Source: Gemmatimonadota bacterium
GTDB taxonomy: Bacteria; Latescibacterota; UBA2968; UBA8231
DNA: 64,000 bases
Direction: 5' to 3'
Assembly: GCA_018672475.1 (NCBI GenBank)
Contig: JABHFS010000120.1
Span: forward strand, 1 to 64,000
The notes below the pieces were generated by a model, which did no database searches, had not been told where the DNA came from, and saw only the letters and a program-made list of their open reading frames with translations. How positions within the stretch are numbered: the first letter of the stretch is position 1; every line of letters starts with the position of its first letter. Shown one piece after another: positions 60,913 to 64,000 of the stretch. The position numbers were made by a program, and so were the translations under genes.

Positions 60913-61473
60913 TTAACCCCATGCGCGGAGCGATTCAACGGGCACACCGCGTTCCCGGGCTACCATTTCAGGGCTGCGCAACTGAACAAGGGCTTCAATA
61001 GTCGCCTTAATCGAGTTCTGAACATTGTTGGACCCCAGGGACTTAGTCAAAATATCATGGACACCGGCCAATTCTAATACGATGCGGGTGCCTCCGCTTG
61101 CAATAACCCCAGTTCCAGGCGATGCTGGTTTAAAGAGGATTTTCGCCGCGCCAAAGCGACCAACGATCTCATGCGGAATCGTTCCATCAGTTACTGGAAC
61201 TTCGACAACATTCTTTTTTGCCGCTTCTGTTCCCTTGCGAATTGCCTCGGCAATCTCACCGGCCTTGCCAGCACCGACACCAACCCGCCCATTACGATCT
61301 CCGACCACAACGGTCGCATTGAAGCTGAACCGCCGACCGCCTTTACGCACATGCGATACACGCTTGATGCTATTTTGGACGACCACTTCGCTCAGTTCCG
61401 ATCCGCTGGAATCAGACCTTGACCTATCAGACCTTGACCTATCGGGCCTTGACCTACTATCTGTTTTCGCCAC
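60913..61473 (-). CDS. rpsE: 30S ribosomal protein S5 with Arg/Ser/Asp-repeat N-terminus
   Basis: 186 residues from GTG 61473. The S5 core begins about 24 ([20 protein letters not shown]) and has [20 protein letters not shown] and [20 protein letters not shown]. Ahead of it is an extra stretch of about 22 residues made of SRSDR/SRPDR repeats, encoded by near-identical 15-base units (about 61403-61460). Such an extension is not part of the usual S5. S5 helps decoding fidelity. It lies 10 bases after rplR. Confidence 0.95.
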   Translation of the reverse strand: MAKTDSRSRPDRSRSDRSRSDSSGSELSEVVVQNSIKRVSHVRKGGRRFSFNATVVVGDRNGRVGVGAGKAGEIAEAIRKGTEAAKKNVVEVPVTDGTIPHEIVGRFGAAKILFKPASPGTGVIASGGTRIVLELAGVHDILTKSLGSNNVQNSIKATIEALVQLRSPEMVARERGVPVESLRAWG

Positions 61474-61483
61474 GCTGTTCTCC

Positions 61484-61858
61484 TTAGAAATTCAGTCCGG
61501 CTTCTCGCGCCCCATCTGCCACGGCTTTAACTATCCCGTGGTATAAAAAACCGCCTCGATCAAAAACAACCTGCCCAATGCCTTTTTCTTGGGCCTTGGC
61601 AGCAACGATCTTCCCAACTTCACGCCCTTGTTCAACACGGCTGTCAAATGCGCGATCCTTCAAATCTTTGCACTGCGTAGATAGACCGAGTAAGGAGTGA
61701 CCTGCCACATCATCAACCAACTGCACTTCAATGTGACGCAGAGAGCGATGCACTACCAGCCTCGGCCGCTCAGGCGTTCCCGAAACGACCTTACGCAGAC
61801 GATGCCGCCGCCGTTCCCGCCTTTTGCGGTTCTGTACTAAATGTCTCTTATCTTTCAT
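61484..61858 (-). CDS. rplR: 50S ribosomal protein L18
   Basis: 124 residues. [35 protein letters not shown] and the C-terminal [20 protein letters not shown] identify L18, which binds 5S rRNA with L5. Two bases separate its start from the rplF stop. Confidence 0.97.
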   Translation of the reverse strand: MKDKRHLVQNRKRRERRRHRLRKVVSGTPERPRLVVHRSLRHIEVQLVDDVAGHSLLGLSTQCKDLKDRAFDSRVEQGREVGKIVAAKAQEKGIGQVVFDRGGFLYHGIVKAVADGAREAGLNF

Positions 61859-61859
61859 A

Positions 61860-62417
61860 TTATCCTACTGCCGCCTTACCCTGTTTCCAATGAATAACTT
61901 CATTTTCGTAGCGAATCCCTTTACCCTTATAAGGTTCAGGGCGGCGCTTGAAGCGAATATCGGCAGCAACCTGACCGACCATCTGCTTGTCAGCCCCTTT
62001 GACAATGATCCGAGCTTGCCCGCCCCCGACGCCATTGGCAACTTCTATTTCAATACCATCAGGTGCTTCATAAACAACAGTATGCGAATAACCGATGTTG
62101 AGCGTAAGTTTCTTACCTTGAACTTCGGCCCGGTACCCAACACCGAATAAATCAAGATTTTTGAAGAAACCTTCGGTTACTCCCGAAACGGCGTTGGCGA
62201 TCAAAGTGCGAGTCAAGCCATGAAGAGACCGTGCCAACTTCTCATCGTTTTTACGCGTAACGACGAGATCGGTATCTTGCTTATCCACTGCCAAATGCTC
62301 AACAACAAAAGGTACCTGCAACTGCCCTTTAGGACCTTTAACTGCGACCTCGGCACCCGCGACCGAAACTTCAACACCTTGAGGTACGACTATCGGTGCA
62401 TTTCCTATACGCGACAC
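61860..62417 (-). CDS. rplF: 50S ribosomal protein L6
   Basis: 185 residues from GTG 62417 (SRIGNAPIVVPQGVEVSV), which has GGGAGAG at the right distance; a GTG eight codons upstream overlaps rpsH and is less likely. VAVKGPKGQLQVPFV, GVTEGFFKNLDLFGVGYRAE and FKRRPEPYKGKGIRYENE are L6 motifs. It sits at the base of the L7/L12 stalk. Confidence 0.95.
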   Translation of the reverse strand: MSRIGNAPIVVPQGVEVSVAGAEVAVKGPKGQLQVPFVVEHLAVDKQDTDLVVTRKNDEKLARSLHGLTRTLIANAVSGVTEGFFKNLDLFGVGYRAEVQGKKLTLNIGYSHTVVYEAPDGIEIEVANGVGGGQARIIVKGADKQMVGQVAADIRFKRRPEPYKGKGIRYENEVIHWKQGKAAVG

Positions 62418-62440
62418 TTTAAAACTCTCCCGTAAAATCA

Positions 62441-62839
62441 CTACCAGACATTACAAAGGACTTCCCCACCCACGCCAGCCGATCGCGCTTCCCTATCGGT
62501 CATCACTCCCTTGGAGGTGGACACGATAGCAATCCCCAATCCGCGTAGGACGCGTCGAATATCGGAGCTACCCGAGTATTGACGCAATCCTGGCCGACTG
62601 ACGCGCTTAAGCCCGTGGATTATACTTTTGTTTGTCTTGTCGTACCGCAGATAAAGCCGCAATACACCCTGCTTATTGTCTTCAATAAAAGCAAAGTTAT
62701 CGATAAAACGACACTCAGCTAACACACGAGCCACCTCCCGCTTCAACTTTGAAGAAGGCACGTCAACTCTGGGGTGCTTAGCTTGGCAGGCATTGCGGAC
62801 TCGAGTCAGCATGTCTGCGATCGGATCAGTCATACTCAT
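62441..62839 (-). CDS. rpsH: 30S ribosomal protein S8
   Basis: 132 residues. MSMTDPIADMLTRVRNACQA start and RVLRGLGIAIVSTSKGVMTD-RE motif near the C-terminus. Binds 16S rRNA and, in E. coli, represses the spc operon at L5; whether this holds here is not visible. It begins 20 bases after rpsN. Confidence 0.97.
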   Translation of the reverse strand: MSMTDPIADMLTRVRNACQAKHPRVDVPSSKLKREVARVLAECRFIDNFAFIEDNKQGVLRLYLRYDKTNKSIIHGLKRVSRPGLRQYSGSSDIRRVLRGLGIAIVSTSKGVMTDREARSAGVGGEVLCNVW

Positions 62840-62858
62840 AATTGATTCTCCAACTCCT

Positions 62859-63044
62859 CTACCAACTCGCCTTAGTCATACCCGGAATCTCGCCCTTTAG
62901 CGCGAGGGTGCGAAAGCAGATTCGGCAAAGACCGAATTTGCGATATACCGCGCGAGGACGCCCACAGGAATTACACCTGGTATAACCACGAGTGGAAAAC
63001 TTGGGTTTGCGTTGCGCTTTAACTATTAGACATTTCTTAGGCAT
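62859..63044 (-). CDS. rpsN: 30S ribosomal protein S14, zinc type
   Basis: 61 residues, the short C+ form with two CxxC pairs ([20 protein letters not shown]) binding zinc, then [18 protein letters not shown]. Located between rplE and rpsH as usual. No long zinc-free S14 paralogue is in the window. Confidence 0.97.
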   Translation of the reverse strand: MPKKCLIVKAQRKPKFSTRGYTRCNSCGRPRAVYRKFGLCRICFRTLALKGEIPGMTKASW

Positions 63045-63059
63045 TTACAGGCTCCGGTC

Positions 63060-63605
63060 CTATTCACTGAAAGGCATTCCCAACGATTTTAACAATTCAC
63101 GGCCTTGATCATCGCTATTGGCTGAAGTGACAATAGTAATATTCATGCCCCTAATCTGATCAATCACGTCATAATCAATTTCGGGAAAGATAATCTGTTC
63201 TTTGATGCCTAGATTGTAGTTCCCTCGCCCATCAAAGCTCTTCTCCGAGACTCCGCGAAAATCGCGAACTTGAGGCAAGGCAAAATTGATAAGACGATCA
63301 AGGAATTCAAACATTCGGTTACCCCGCAGAGTGACCATGCAACCGATCGGAATGCCTGCGCGTAACTTAAAGTTAGAAATCGCCTTCTTAGCCTGGCGAA
63401 TAGAAGGCTTTTGGCCCGTTATTGCCGTCAACTCAGCCACTGCATTTTCAAGGACTTTTGGCTCTTGCACGGCCTCGCCGACACCGATATTAATAACGAC
63501 TTTGCCCAACCGCGGCACTTGCATATCGTTCTTGAAATCGAAGTGATCCTTGAGCAGGCCCATCGACTGTTCTCTATACTGTTTTTTTAATCTAGCTTCG
63601 TACAT
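63060..63605 (-). CDS. rplE: 50S ribosomal protein L5
   Basis: 181 residues. [40 protein letters not shown] and [20 protein letters not shown] are L5 motifs. It binds 5S rRNA and bridges to S13. It starts three bases after the rplX stop. Confidence 0.97.
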   Translation of the reverse strand: MYEARLKKQYREQSMGLLKDHFDFKNDMQVPRLGKVVINIGVGEAVQEPKVLENAVAELTAITGQKPSIRQAKKAISNFKLRAGIPIGCMVTLRGNRMFEFLDRLINFALPQVRDFRGVSEKSFDGRGNYNLGIKEQIIFPEIDYDVIDQIRGMNITIVTSANSDDQGRELLKSLGMPFSE

Positions 63606-63608
63606 AAT

Positions 63609-63926
63609 TTATTCTGGATCTATCATTTCGCCGCTGCGAGCGGAAACGCGCACGTGTTTGCCGTTGTCCAACTGCTTGTGGCTGATACGGGTCGGTTGAT
63701 CTGTCTTAGGGCAAACGACCATGATGTTAGAAATATGAATAGGTGCTTCGCGTTCGATAATACCCCCTTGAGGATCGCGCGAAGTCGGGCGGGTGTGATG
63801 CTTACGCATATTCACCCCCTCGACAATAACACGGCCCCGGTCTTTAAATACATTGAGCACGGTCGAACGCCGCCCCTTGTCATTACCGCTGATAACCTGA
63901 ACTGAATCCCCCTTGCGAATATCCAT
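63609..63926 (-). CDS. rplX: 50S ribosomal protein L24
   Basis: 105 residues. KOW motif at the start (KGDSVQVISGNDKGRRSTVL), then GVNMRKHHTRPT and REAPIHISNIMVV. It is an assembly initiator of the large subunit. Eleven bases separate it from the rplN stop. Confidence 0.97.
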   Translation of the reverse strand: MDIRKGDSVQVISGNDKGRRSTVLNVFKDRGRVIVEGVNMRKHHTRPTSRDPQGGIIEREAPIHISNIMVVCPKTDQPTRISHKQLDNGKHVRVSARSGEMIDPE

Positions 63927-63937
63927 TGCAACCTTCC

Positions 63938-64000
63938 TTAAACAACCTCGGGAGCCAATGAAACGATGCGCATAAACTGCTTTTCACGCAGCTCGCGGGC
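63938..64000 (-). CDS. rplN: 50S ribosomal protein L14, C-terminal fragment at window edge
   Basis: The last 20 codons and the TAA (63938-63940) of a gene that enters from beyond base 64000. The residues ARELREKQFMRIVSLAPEVV are the conserved L14 C-terminus. It precedes rplX in the usual spc order. Confidence 0.92.
   Translation of the reverse strand, partial: ARELREKQFMRIVSLAPEVV

Noticed and set aside
55735-64000. adk, map or infA between secY and rpmJ
   Set aside because: The secY-rpmJ gap is only 22 bases, so these genes are not in this operon.

Overview
The window reads as chromosomal DNA of an uncultured, diderm bacterium. It carries RND efflux, OmpA-family and lipoprotein-like genes, a MoxR-Bat aerotolerance cluster with GldA/GldF/GldG-like ABC genes, and a bacterial spc/alpha ribosomal operon. 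Two secreted proteins end in paired calcium-loop repeats of the type DFDGDGRV-x-FSDFFxFxDAFG. I associate that dockerin-like C-terminus with Latescibacterota and neighbouring FCB-type lineages. This placement is inference from motif style; no 16S rRNA gene is in the window.

Layout. 1-7436: two convergent secreted-protein genes, one cut by the window edge, sharing a terminator; the complete one is a 2257-residue NHL / FG-GAP / dockerin-like / sulfatase-modifying-factor fusion. 7648-12663: an OmpA-family protein, then an RND membrane fusion protein and permease. 12718-16756: a small membrane protein, a possible small RNA, and an overlapping run of a CysQ/IMPase-type phosphatase, PolX DNA polymerase and a uridine-kinase-like enzyme. 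16887-26619: a more AT-rich signalling island with a receiver remnant, H-NOX haem sensor, two histidine kinases with related kinase cores, a wrecked REC-HDOD paralogue, an intact REC-HDOD, REC-GAF, FapA/DUF342 and REC-coiled-coil. 26764-42506 (minus strand): a Gfo/Idh/MocA oxidoreductase and then a continuous moxR - DUF58 - ABC ATPase - ABC permease - double GldG-like - DUF4340 - batA - batB - batC - batD - batE cluster, in which batC is broken by an in-frame TAA. 42673-45776: envelope TPR protein, FmdB zinc ribbon, LppC-like TPR/periplasmic-binding protein. 45928-51191: ClpX-like unfoldase, a sigma54 activator with a degenerate receiver, and Lon. 51434-55734: a PilZ-like protein, an unknown convergent partner, and an RlmD-type rRNA methyltransferase. 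55762-64000 (minus strand): rplN-rplX-rplE-rpsN-rpsH-rplF-rplR-rpsE-rpmD-rplO-secY-rpmJ-rpsM-rpsK-rpsD-rpoA-rplQ, closed by a strong terminator.

The most interesting candidate system is the H-NOX island. A predicted NO-type haem sensor is translationally coupled to a receiver remnant and sits 3 bases before a soluble PAS histidine kinase. A membrane kinase follows, then a set of receivers whose outputs are HDOD, GAF, coiled coil and a FapA-like polymer protein, rather than the EAL/HD-GYP outputs known from gammaproteobacterial H-NOX pathways. Other points worth a second look are the 26-bp palindrome that accompanies decay of the REC-HDOD paralogue, the batC nonsense codon, and a CIRCE-like inverted repeat of different sequence upstream of lon.
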